A stretch of 64,000 nucleotides of DNA from Propylenella binzhouense (GTDB lineage: Bacteria; Pseudomonadota; Alphaproteobacteria; Rhizobiales; Afifellaceae), in contig NZ_SPKJ01000009.1 of assembly GCF_009866965.1 (NCBI RefSeq), positions 20,106 through 84,105 of the forward strand, in the 5' to 3' direction. Positions 7,768 through 15,415 of this stretch are shown one piece after another. The stretch's first letter is position 1, and each line of letters opens with the position of its first letter. The translations under genes and the position numbers were made by a program. The notes under the pieces were generated by a model. That model was not told where the DNA came from. It worked only from the letters and a program-made list of their open reading frames with translations, and searched no databases.

Positions 7768-7902
7768 GCGCAGATGAACGCTGCTGCCCGCCCGGCGTTC
7801 CGGCTTCGTTCGGCGCGGCGGCGTCGGGACCCGCCGTCCCGACGGACTGCCCGCTTCCGCGCCTTCACCCTATATTGTCGGCGGACCACCCGGGAGATGG
7901 AG

Positions 7903-8376
7903 ATGACGCAAGCGCACGACGCCATGGAGAGAAGGGTTTCGGCCACCGGCTACGATCTCGGACCGCTTTCCGCGGCGGAGACAGACCGGCTCGCCGAGAA
8001 GCTCACCCCGGAGGAACGGCGCATCCTGCTCGACCATGGCACCGAGCGGCCGTTCTGCGGCGCTCTCCTCGACAGCAAGGAGAGGGGCGTCTACGCCTGC
8101 CGGCTCTGCGGGCTCCCGCTCTTCCGCTCCGGAGACAAGTTCAATTCCGGCACCGGCTGGCCGAGTTTCTTCCAGCCGTTCGATCCGGCCCATGTCCGGG
8201 AGATCGAGGACCGCTCATACGGAATGGTCCGCACCGAGACGCGCTGCGTGCGCTGCGACAGCCATCTCGGCCACGTCTTCCCCGACGGCCCGCCGCCGAC
8301 CGGGCTCCGGTACTGCATGAACTCCGCCGCGCTCGAATTCTATCCCGACGGCACGGAGCCGAAGCCCGACGCCTGA
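7903..8376 (+). CDS. msrB: Peptide-methionine (R)-S-oxide reductase
   Basis: A 157-residue MsrB, which reduces methionine-R-sulfoxide in damaged proteins using thioredoxin. Zinc-binding cysteines are seen in CRLCG and [12 protein letters not shown], with the substrate motif GTGWPSF between them. The catalytic cysteine lies in RYCMNSAAL, where most relatives have RYCINSAAL, a conservative change. Length fits the family. The ATG at 7903 is chosen (GGGAG six bases upstream); an ATG two codons earlier is also possible. It ends two bases before the convergent kpsC-like gene. No MsrA is fused or adjacent. Confidence 0.93.
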   Translation: MTQAHDAMERRVSATGYDLGPLSAAETDRLAEKLTPEERRILLDHGTERPFCGALLDSKERGVYACRLCGLPLFRSGDKFNSGTGWPSFFQPFDPAHVREIEDRSYGMVRTETRCVRCDSHLGHVFPDGPPPTGLRYCMNSAALEFYPDGTEPKPDA

Positions 8377-8378
8377 CG

Positions 8379-10400
8379 TCACCGGCGAAACCGGTTCCGC
8401 AGCCAGCCTGCGGCGAAGCCGGCACCGTCCAGGATCAGGTCGCCGGCGCCTCGGCGGCCGGCATCCGGGGCGGCCAGGCGCTCGACCACCAGTTCCGGCG
8501 GACACGGGAGCCGCGTCTTCGGGTCGACATAGCGCGGATAGAGGATGAGGGCGGCGGCGACGAGCATGTCGAGGCTGAGCCGCCGTCCGCGCCTCGGGGC
8601 CTCGAGCCGGTCGTCGGTGAGGCCCCAGCCGGCATAGAACGGCAGGCCATGGGTGCCGACCGGCTTGCCGCGCATCAGCGCCTCGAATCCGGCGAGCGAC
8701 GTCATCGTCTCGACCCGGTCGCACCACGCGAAGAGCGGCCCGATCGCCGCGCCGAACACGATGTCGTCGGCGTGGCGGAGCGCTTCCGCGCGGCCGATAC
8801 GCCCCCGCCGCATCGCGGCCTCGACGTCTGGATGCGGCTTGTAGAGCACGAAGGCGCCGGGAAAGCGCGACCGCACGGCCTCGAGCAGCGCCAGGTTGCT
8901 CTTCAGGGCCGGGGATCCGAAGCGGATCGAAGCGTCATCCTCCACCTGGCCCGGAACCAGGATCCGGAGCCGGCCCTCCTCGCGCGGAAGCCCCTGACGG
9001 ATCTCGCCGACATTATACTTGGTGATTCCGGTCGCGACGATCTGCTCCCGCAGACGGGCGGCACGGGCGAGGATCGCCTCGTCGAACGCCGTGCTCCCGG
9101 CGATCTCCTCGAAGCGGCTCGGATGGCGGGCGTCGAAATAGAGCCCGACCGGATCGAGGATCAGGGAGGCGGGAAGCGTCAGCGCCGCCCCGAGGCCGCG
9201 CGAGCGGAGAAAGCCGTCCTCGAGCCGGAGGAGCGCAGGCGCGCCAACGCCGCGCTCCGCGCCCGCGCTCCAGACGGCCACCCTCCCCCCGATCCGCGCC
9301 GCTTCCGCCGCCGCGGCAGCCAGGTCGCGGCGGTGCAGGGGGGGACCTTCGGGGCCGTCGAGGAACGGCGCCACCGCCCGCCGCCGCCAGGGCGAGAAGC
9401 CGGCAGTCACCGTGCGGGGACTGTTCTCGTGGAAGCGATCGCGCAGGAATGCGAGATGCTCGGCCGCCTGCTCGAACGCGACCTCACGCCGGTTGTAGGG
9501 GTCGAGGTAGCGCGCATAGCGGAAATATGCGGCGGCGAACACCTGTTCGAGGCTGCGCACGCCCCCACCATGCGCGACCGCGGCGCGATCGTCCGTCAGC
9601 CCCCAGCCGGCATAGAAGGGCGCGCCGAAGCAGACGACCGGCACGCCCGCCATCAGCGCTTCGAAGCCGAGGAGGCTCGACACGACATAGGCCGCACGGC
9701 ACCGCTCGAGCAGCAGCCACGGATTGACGGACTCCGCCGTGATCGTGGCCCCGTAGCGCTCCGCCGAGCCCGCGAGATGGCCGCCGGATCCGGCGCGGGC
9801 ATTGTCCGGATGCGTCTTGACGAGGATCGTGCGGCCCGGATGCTCGCGGGCAGCCGCCGCCAATGCGGCCTCGAAGGCGTCCGGGCCGGCGCCCGCGCCG
9901 GCAATCGACGCGTCGCCGAGGGACTGGTCGACGACGAGGACGAAGTCTCGCGCCTCCCGAAGCGATTCGGGCAGGCGCAGCCGCCCGTCATTATATTTCG
10001 ACAGCCGCCTGGAGCGCAGCAGTTCGATCCCGGCGCGCGCGCGGGCGGCCTCGCCCGGATCGTCCGGCGCGGCAGCGATCAGGCCCCGCAGGTCGTTCGG
10101 GCGGGCGGAAGCGTAGTAGATCCCGGTCCGGTCGACGACATAGGAGAGGGACCGCTCGCCGCGGCCCGGCCGGACGCTCCGTAGAAAGCCGTCCTCGATC
10201 GAGACCAACGGGATTCCGGCACGCGCCGCGACGGCCGTGGCCCGCCGCCCGGGCGCCTTCTCGCCCCAGCGCGCCACAGCGTCGACGGCCGGCATGCCGC
10301 TCCCCAAGAGGAAGACGGGGGCGAGCCCCGTCAGCCGTCCGACGTCGTCGCGCAGACGCCAGAGGCCGGGATTGCAGATGCCGATCCGGCGGGACTTCAT
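8379..10400 (-). CDS. kpsC: Capsule polysaccharide biosynthesis protein KpsC (beta-Kdo transferase)
   Basis: A 673-residue cytoplasmic enzyme that builds the poly-Kdo linker joining capsule chains to lipid. It is a tandem of two related transferase modules, as in known KpsC. Each has an EDGFLRS motif (about residues 69-75 and 394-400), a KTHPD/KPHPD motif (195-199 and 521-525) and a PFYAGWGLTDD motif (261 and 587 onward). Both modules keep these residues, so both should be active. The ATG at 10400 is chosen because the conserved GICNPG opening follows it; an upstream TTG adds an unconserved tail. It is downstream of, and co-directional with, the OPX gene. No KpsS is present in the window. Confidence 0.9.
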   Translation of the reverse strand: MKSRRIGICNPGLWRLRDDVGRLTGLAPVFLLGSGMPAVDAVARWGEKAPGRRATAVAARAGIPLVSIEDGFLRSVRPGRGERSLSYVVDRTGIYYASARPNDLRGLIAAAPDDPGEAARARAGIELLRSRRLSKYNDGRLRLPESLREARDFVLVVDQSLGDASIAGAGAGPDAFEAALAAAAREHPGRTILVKTHPDNARAGSGGHLAGSAERYGATITAESVNPWLLLERCRAAYVVSSLLGFEALMAGVPVVCFGAPFYAGWGLTDDRAAVAHGGGVRSLEQVFAAAYFRYARYLDPYNRREVAFEQAAEHLAFLRDRFHENSPRTVTAGFSPWRRRAVAPFLDGPEGPPLHRRDLAAAAAEAARIGGRVAVWSAGAERGVGAPALLRLEDGFLRSRGLGAALTLPASLILDPVGLYFDARHPSRFEEIAGSTAFDEAILARAARLREQIVATGITKYNVGEIRQGLPREEGRLRILVPGQVEDDASIRFGSPALKSNLALLEAVRSRFPGAFVLYKPHPDVEAAMRRGRIGRAEALRHADDIVFGAAIGPLFAWCDRVETMTSLAGFEALMRGKPVGTHGLPFYAGWGLTDDRLEAPRRGRRLSLDMLVAAALILYPRYVDPKTRLPCPPELVVERLAAPDAGRRGAGDLILDGAGFAAGWLRNRFRR

Positions 10401-10496
10401 GAAGGCGCGGCCGCCATGGCGTTCCGGTCCAGGGGCCACCGGGTGGGGCCCCTTCGGAGTTCTCCGCAACCGGCGCGGTCTACCGCCGCCGACGTG

Positions 10497-11651
10497 CTAG
10501 AAGCGCTTGATGTCGCGGGCGAAGCCGACGCCTTCGCGGAGACCGCCCACGATGGTCATGAACTTCAGGAACTCCACGCCCGAGGCGTTCGCGACATAGA
10601 TCACGTCCTTGTCGCGGACGGGGAAGGCCTGCGCCACGATGTACGACGCCGGATCCTTGAGGTTGAGCCGGTAGACGACCGGCACCTGCTCCGTGGACCA
10701 CTTCTCGCCCTTGGTCGCCACCGCCGTCGGGCGATGCAGGATCTGATCGACGAGCGCGCGATCCTCGTAGCGGAAGACGAAGATGCCCGTCGCGTCGGCA
10801 CGCTCGTCGGCCAGGCCGCCCGTGAGGCCGACCGCCTCGATCAGGCTGATGCGCTCCTCGGCGAACTTGATCTGGCCCGGAACCTTTACCGCGCCGAGCG
10901 CCGTGAAGGTCTGCGGATCGTGAATGACGAAGATGCGGTCTCCCGGCCGCACGAAGACGTTCTCGCTCGGCCGGTCGACGAGCGTCTGCATGAGCACGCG
11001 CGCCTCGACATTGCCGCGCGACAGCGACACATAGCTTTCATAGGCCGGATTCTGCGGCCCGCCGGCCAAAGCGATGACGTCGAGGACGCGGTTCCCGGAG
11101 GTCGCGATCGGGACCCGCTGGGGCGCACCGACGGCACCGTTCACGTAGACGACCCGGGAATTGTTCTCGGTGATCTGGACCGTCGCGTCCGGCTCAAGCG
11201 CGCGCTCCAGAAGCGCGGTATTGATGGTCGCACGCACCTCCGCAGTCGTACGACCCGCCGCCTGGACGCTCCCCACATAGGGGACGACGATCCGGCCGGA
11301 CGAATCAACGGACACCTGCAGCGGCGTCTGCTTGCGCTCCACGGTGGAGAAAAGACCGTCCGGGCCGGCCTCGTAGATCGTGATCGTCAGGATGTCGCCG
11401 ACGCCGATCTCCTCGCGGGCGGCACCGGCGCTCGACCCGAAGCGCTCCTCGAATACCGAGGTGCCGTACCAGGCCAGGAGATTGGCAACCTCCGAATCGA
11501 CGTCCACCACCGTGTAGGCGAACTGGGCATTGTCGGAGGCCAATTCGATGGTGCTCGCGAGAGGCCCTTCGCTCGGAACCGAACCGCAGGCGGCGAGAGA
11601 CAGCAGGACCGGGAGCGCAGCCCCGGCAGCCAACGTCCTTCTTATCCGCAC
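10497..11651 (-). CDS. Outer-membrane polysaccharide export lipoprotein (OPX; Wza/KpsD-like)
   Basis: A 384-residue export protein. The N-terminus is a lipoprotein signal (IRRTLAAGAALPVLLSLAAC, lipobox cysteine near residue 22). After it come the PES domain (IGVGDILTITIYEAG about 95-110, IVVPYVGSVQAAGRT) and SLBB-type repeats (VYVNGAVGAPQRVPI; VKVPGQIKFAEERISLIEAVGLTGG). It should form or gate the outer-membrane channel through which capsule leaves, together with KpsE and KpsMT. The GTG at 11651 after AGGGTGAG is preferred; an upstream TTG would bury the signal peptide. It is divergent from kpsE with a 182-base shared upstream region and is followed by kpsC after 96 bases. Confidence 0.88.
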   Translation of the reverse strand: MRIRRTLAAGAALPVLLSLAACGSVPSEGPLASTIELASDNAQFAYTVVDVDSEVANLLAWYGTSVFEERFGSSAGAAREEIGVGDILTITIYEAGPDGLFSTVERKQTPLQVSVDSSGRIVVPYVGSVQAAGRTTAEVRATINTALLERALEPDATVQITENNSRVVYVNGAVGAPQRVPIATSGNRVLDVIALAGGPQNPAYESYVSLSRGNVEARVLMQTLVDRPSENVFVRPGDRIFVIHDPQTFTALGAVKVPGQIKFAEERISLIEAVGLTGGLADERADATGIFVFRYEDRALVDQILHRPTAVATKGEKWSTEQVPVVYRLNLKDPASYIVAQAFPVRDKDVIYVANASGVEFLKFMTIVGGLREGVGFARDIKRF

Positions 11652-11833
11652 CGCGCGCTCACCCTTGCAGATCCTGCTCACGAACGGGTGAGTACGGGAG
11701 TGACGGACGGGTGACAAGCAGAAGGAAACCGCCGGGGCACGTTCCTGCGGCGGTGTGGCTCCGGCGGCACAGTTCCCTTCGGCGCTGCAACACGTTAATA
11801 TCCGCCCTACTCAAGGCCTCATTCGGTGTCAGG

Positions 11834-13084
11834 ATGCTAGACCGCCCGGAGCGGAAGCCGCAGCAACCGGCCAACGTCACTCCGCTCGCGAAGGGGCCCG
11901 CCCCTGAGCCGAAGCGGCGGAGCGCGTTCTCGTCGACGATCGTCAAGCGCAGGCTGGTGCCGAAGCGGCTCCTGCGGCTCTCGGTCCTGGTCTGCATCGT
12001 GCTGCCGACGCTGCTGACGGCGTTCTACTACCTGTTCATCGCGAGCGACCAATACGGCGTGCGCACGCAATTCGCCGTCCGTGGTGTCACTTCCGGGCTC
12101 GATCAGCTCGGGTTCAGCCAGTTCCTCGGCTCAAGCTCGTCGGTGACGTCCGATTCCTATATCGTGGTCGACTACATTCTCTCCGCCGAGGTCATCGAGG
12201 ACATTCTGCGGGATCAGGGACTCGATCTCAGGAAGGTGTTCGCCAGCGACCAGGCCGACTGGTTCGTCCGCGCCGATCCCGACGACCCGATCAACCTCTT
12301 CGTCGATTATTGGGACGACCGGATCGACGTGGGCTTCAATTCGACGACCGGCATCATCACGTTCGACGTCCGGGCGTTTTCGGCGGAGGACGCCGCGAAG
12401 GTCGCGCAGGCGGTGCTGACCGCCAGCGAGCGCCTCGTCAACCTGCTTTCGGAGAAGGCGCGCCAGGAGCTCGTCCGGGTGGCGCGCGCGGAGGTCGACC
12501 GTACCGAGGTCAGGCTGCGCGAAGCCCGGCAGCGCATGCAGCAGTTCCGCGAGAAGGAGCAGACGATCGATCCGTCGCAGATCGCCACCAGCCAGCTGAA
12601 GCTGATCGGCGACCTCGAATCGCAGCTCGCCGAGCTCCGCGCGCGCCGCGACGCCCTCCTGCAGTCGGTCGACCCCAACTCGCCGTCGGTTCGCGTGCTC
12701 GACAGGCAGGTCGCCGCAATGAACCGGCAGATCGAGGAGCAGCGCGCCCGGCTCGGAACCGGAACGAACAATTTCGCCTCGGCCGATTCCTCGGACCTAA
12801 GCCAGCGGACGCTCAGCAGCGTATTCGGCGACTACACCGAACTGGCGGTCGAACAGGAATTCGCCGAGAAGGCCTACACGAGCGCGCTCGCCGCGCTTGA
12901 GGCCGCCGTCACGGAAGGCCGCAAGCAGCAGCGCTATTTCGGGATCTTCGTCGAGCCGCGGGCCCCCGACATCTCGCTCTACCCCGAGCGCCTGCTCAAC
13001 ACGTTCCTGGTGTTCCTGGCCTCGGTCGGGCTCTGGGGCATCAGCATGCTGACGGTGGCAGCCGTTCGGGAGCACACGCTCTAG
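11834..13084 (+). CDS. kpsE: Capsule export inner-membrane protein KpsE-like (PCP family)
   Basis: A 416-residue polysaccharide co-polymerase/export adaptor. A Pro/Lys-rich cytoplasmic tail (1-45) leads to a membrane segment (about 47-68, LSVLVCIVLPTLLTAFYYLF). A periplasmic region with a long coiled coil (about 190-300, rich in Glu/Arg/Gln and RQRMQQFREKEQ) follows, then a second membrane segment near the C-terminus (LLNTFLVFLASVGLWGISML). This is the standard KpsE layout, linking the ABC transporter to the OPX channel. The ATG at 11834 begins the conserved protein; longer in-frame versions lack support. It is the first gene of kpsE-kpsM-kpsT. Confidence 0.88.
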   Translation: MLDRPERKPQQPANVTPLAKGPAPEPKRRSAFSSTIVKRRLVPKRLLRLSVLVCIVLPTLLTAFYYLFIASDQYGVRTQFAVRGVTSGLDQLGFSQFLGSSSSVTSDSYIVVDYILSAEVIEDILRDQGLDLRKVFASDQADWFVRADPDDPINLFVDYWDDRIDVGFNSTTGIITFDVRAFSAEDAAKVAQAVLTASERLVNLLSEKARQELVRVARAEVDRTEVRLREARQRMQQFREKEQTIDPSQIATSQLKLIGDLESQLAELRARRDALLQSVDPNSPSVRVLDRQVAAMNRQIEEQRARLGTGTNNFASADSSDLSQRTLSSVFGDYTELAVEQEFAEKAYTSALAALEAAVTEGRKQQRYFGIFVEPRAPDISLYPERLLNTFLVFLASVGLWGISMLTVAAVREHTL

Positions 13085-13103
13085 GGATCAGGAGCCACTC
13101 ACG

Positions 13104-13913
13104 TTGCCGGCATTTTCCGCCAGCCCGGGCTGGTCCGCCCCGAAGCCGGGCTCGCTGCGGCTGTTCCTGAGGGTGGTGGCAGCCCTCATCCTGCGCGAGA
13201 CGCGGACGCGCTACGGCCGCCAGCGCCTGGGCTATGCCTGGGCCCTGCTGGAGCCCGGCGCCTACGTCACGCTGTTCGTCGTCATCCACTCCTACATCTC
13301 GCACGTACCGCCCTTCGGCCAGAGCTCGGCGCTGTTCTACACGACCGGGGTGCTTTCGTTCAGGATGATCGCTGCCATCTCCGGCCAGGTGCAGAGTGCG
13401 ATCAAAGCCAATCAGCAATTGCTCAACTATCCGATCGTGCGGCCGCTCGACCTCGTCGTCGCCCGCGCCCTTTCCGAGTTTTCGATCCGGCTCGTCGTCG
13501 CCCTGCTCGCCTGGATGGCGCTCGCCATCTACGAGGGCATTCGCATCGTCCATCACCCGGACACGGTGGTGATCGTCCTGCTCGCCATGCTCTTCCTGGC
13601 GGTGGCGGTCGGTTACTTCAATTCCGTCCTCTCCGTGTTCTTCCCGCTGTGGGACCAGATCTGGGGCATCCTGTCCTTCCCGATCTTCATCACGTCCGGC
13701 ATGTTCTACGTTCCGAGCCAGCTGCCGCCGGCGATCCTGAACATCGTCAAATGGTCTCCCTATCTCCATTGCGTCGAGTGGTTCCGGACCGGGATCTATC
13801 TTGACTACACGCCGGTGCTCGACCGCAGCTACGTCCTCTCGATCGCGTCCGTCCTGTTCCTCGCCGCCATGCTGCTGGAGCGGCTCGCGCGCAACAAGCT
13901 GAACGAGTCATGA
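13104..13913 (+). CDS. kpsM: Capsule polysaccharide ABC transporter permease KpsM
   Basis: A 269-residue ABC-2 type permease with six predicted membrane segments. The family hallmarks are present: an N-terminal ALILRETRTRYGRQRLGYAW amphipathic stretch, and FPIFITSGMFYVPSQLP between segments 4 and 5. With KpsT it moves lipid-linked capsule across the inner membrane. The start is a TTG at 13104 with AGGAG upstream; no ATG precedes the conserved region. It overlaps kpsT by four bases (ATGA), indicating translational coupling. Confidence 0.9.
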   Translation: MPAFSASPGWSAPKPGSLRLFLRVVAALILRETRTRYGRQRLGYAWALLEPGAYVTLFVVIHSYISHVPPFGQSSALFYTTGVLSFRMIAAISGQVQSAIKANQQLLNYPIVRPLDLVVARALSEFSIRLVVALLAWMALAIYEGIRIVHHPDTVVIVLLAMLFLAVAVGYFNSVLSVFFPLWDQIWGILSFPIFITSGMFYVPSQLPPAILNIVKWSPYLHCVEWFRTGIYLDYTPVLDRSYVLSIASVLFLAAMLLERLARNKLNES

Positions 13914-14563
13914 TCGTCCTTCGCGACGTGGTGAAGACCTATCCCGTCCGCGGCGGGCGGCGGGTCATCTTCGACCGCTTCTCCACCGAGTTTCCGCCTT
14001 ATCGGAGCATCGGCATCCTGGGGCACAACGGGGCGGGCAAATCCACCCTCATCCGCCTGATCTCCGGGATCGAGACCCCGGACAGCGGGGAGATCATCCG
14101 GCACGGCAGCGTCTCCTGGCCGCTCGGATTCGGCGGCGGGTTCGCGCCGCTGATGACGGGCGCCGAGAACCTGCGCTTCGCCTGCCGGATCTACGATCGC
14201 GACATCGAGGAAGTCTCGGAATTCGTGTCGTGGTTCGCCGAGCTCGGGGAATACATGGACCTGCCGGTCCGCAGCTATTCGTCAGGCATGAAGGCCCGGC
14301 TCGCCTTCGGCCTCAGCATGGCTTTCGAGTTCGACTACTACCTCATCGACGAGGTGATCGCGGTTGGCGACAAGCGCTTTCGCGAGCGCTCGCTGGAGGT
14401 GTTCGCCGAACGGCGGGAGCGGTCCGCGATCATCATGGTCTCGCACAGCGACGACCTTCTGCGCCGCTTCTGCGATGCCGGAGGCGTGGTCCATGGCGGC
14501 CGCATCACGTTCTACGATACGCTTGACGAAGCGATCGAAGTGCACAAGGCGAACCAGGGCTGA
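13910..14563 (+). CDS. kpsT: Capsule polysaccharide ABC transporter ATP-binding protein KpsT
   Basis: A 217-residue ATPase partner of KpsM. Walker A is GHNGAGKST (about 38-46), the signature is YSSGMKARLAFGL, and Walker B is DYYLIDEVIAVGD followed by the switch histidine in VSHS. The short form without a C-terminal carbohydrate-binding domain is characteristic of KpsT, as opposed to Wzt. Its end lies 21 bases from the end of the convergent sulfotransferase gene. Confidence 0.92.
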   Translation: MIVLRDVVKTYPVRGGRRVIFDRFSTEFPPYRSIGILGHNGAGKSTLIRLISGIETPDSGEIIRHGSVSWPLGFGGGFAPLMTGAENLRFACRIYDRDIEEVSEFVSWFAELGEYMDLPVRSYSSGMKARLAFGLSMAFEFDYYLIDEVIAVGDKRFRERSLEVFAERRERSAIIMVSHSDDLLRRFCDAGGVVHGGRITFYDTLDEAIEVHKANQG

Positions 14564-14584
14564 GGCCGGCCCGTCGATCGCGGC

Positions 14585-15415
14585 TCAGCGGCGCGGAACC
14601 TTCCCGATCGCGTGCGCCAGCTCCGCCGCGAACTGTGCCTTGAACTCCGCCTTGCGCTCGTCCTCCTGACGCTTGAGCTTCATCTGCCGCGGCTTGTGCG
14701 GCGCCGGCTCCATCCCGAGGTGGAGGAACACCTGCCGGATCGTCGCGCCGGGCCATCTGAGCAGATGCTCGTAGATGACCACCGCGGGATCGAGCCCGAG
14801 CCCGCCGACGATCCGCGCGAGATTGGCGTTGTTCTTCGAAATGCCGCGCATCCGGCTCGCGATCTCGGAGAAGCTGTAGGGGACGTCGGTGCCGTTCCCC
14901 TCCTGCTCGCTGGTCCATTGCTGCGTCGCCTGGGCGAGGTAGAGCGAGATCGCCTGGCCGAGGAGGTCCGCGCGCTGGATCCAGATCCACTTCGTCTGCG
15001 GAAAGACGCCCGGAATGATGCCGGCCCGTACGAGGAACAGGAGCTGCTGCACGTTCACCTTCAGGCCGAAGGTCGGCGCGCCCTGTCCGTGCGACTGGTG
15101 CAGCCGGTGGTAGTATTCGGCCAGGCTGCCGGCCTGCCAGCTGCGCGCATGATTGATGACCGTCTCACAGTTCGTGTACTCGCCGAAGCCGCAGAACGCG
15201 CCGGTCGAATTCAGCACGTCCCCCAGAAAGTTCGAGCCGGAGCGATTGGTGAACAGGAGAAAGCAGACGGGAGCCTCCACGACCGGATCGCCGGGCTGGA
15301 ACTTCGTCCGGCGTCCGAAGAAAGCCGTGATCTCCTTTTCGTGCTGAGAGGCCGTGATGTCGTGAAAGAACGTCTTCGGGGTTTCGCCGCGGAGGGCATC
15401 CGACCGCCAAATCAA
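14585..15415 (-). CDS. Stf0-type sulfotransferase
   Basis: A 276-residue PAPS-dependent sulfotransferase. The 5'-phosphosulfate-binding loop is TNRSGSNFL (about residues 54-62). The middle contains IQRADLLGQAISLYLAQATQQW, typical of the Stf0 (trehalose 2-sulfotransferase-like) family, containing the 3'-phosphate-binding Arg. The likely acceptor is a sugar in the capsule or its lipid. The start is a TTG at 15415 after GAGAGGAG; its first bases overlap the stop of the upstream glycosyltransferase gene (TTGA), so the two are coupled. PAPS would come from the nearby cysD-cysNC genes. Acceptor identity is not readable from sequence. Confidence 0.85.
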   Translation of the reverse strand: MIWRSDALRGETPKTFFHDITASQHEKEITAFFGRRTKFQPGDPVVEAPVCFLLFTNRSGSNFLGDVLNSTGAFCGFGEYTNCETVINHARSWQAGSLAEYYHRLHQSHGQGAPTFGLKVNVQQLLFLVRAGIIPGVFPQTKWIWIQRADLLGQAISLYLAQATQQWTSEQEGNGTDVPYSFSEIASRMRGISKNNANLARIVGGLGLDPAVVIYEHLLRWPGATIRQVFLHLGMEPAPHKPRQMKLKRQEDERKAEFKAQFAAELAHAIGKVPRR

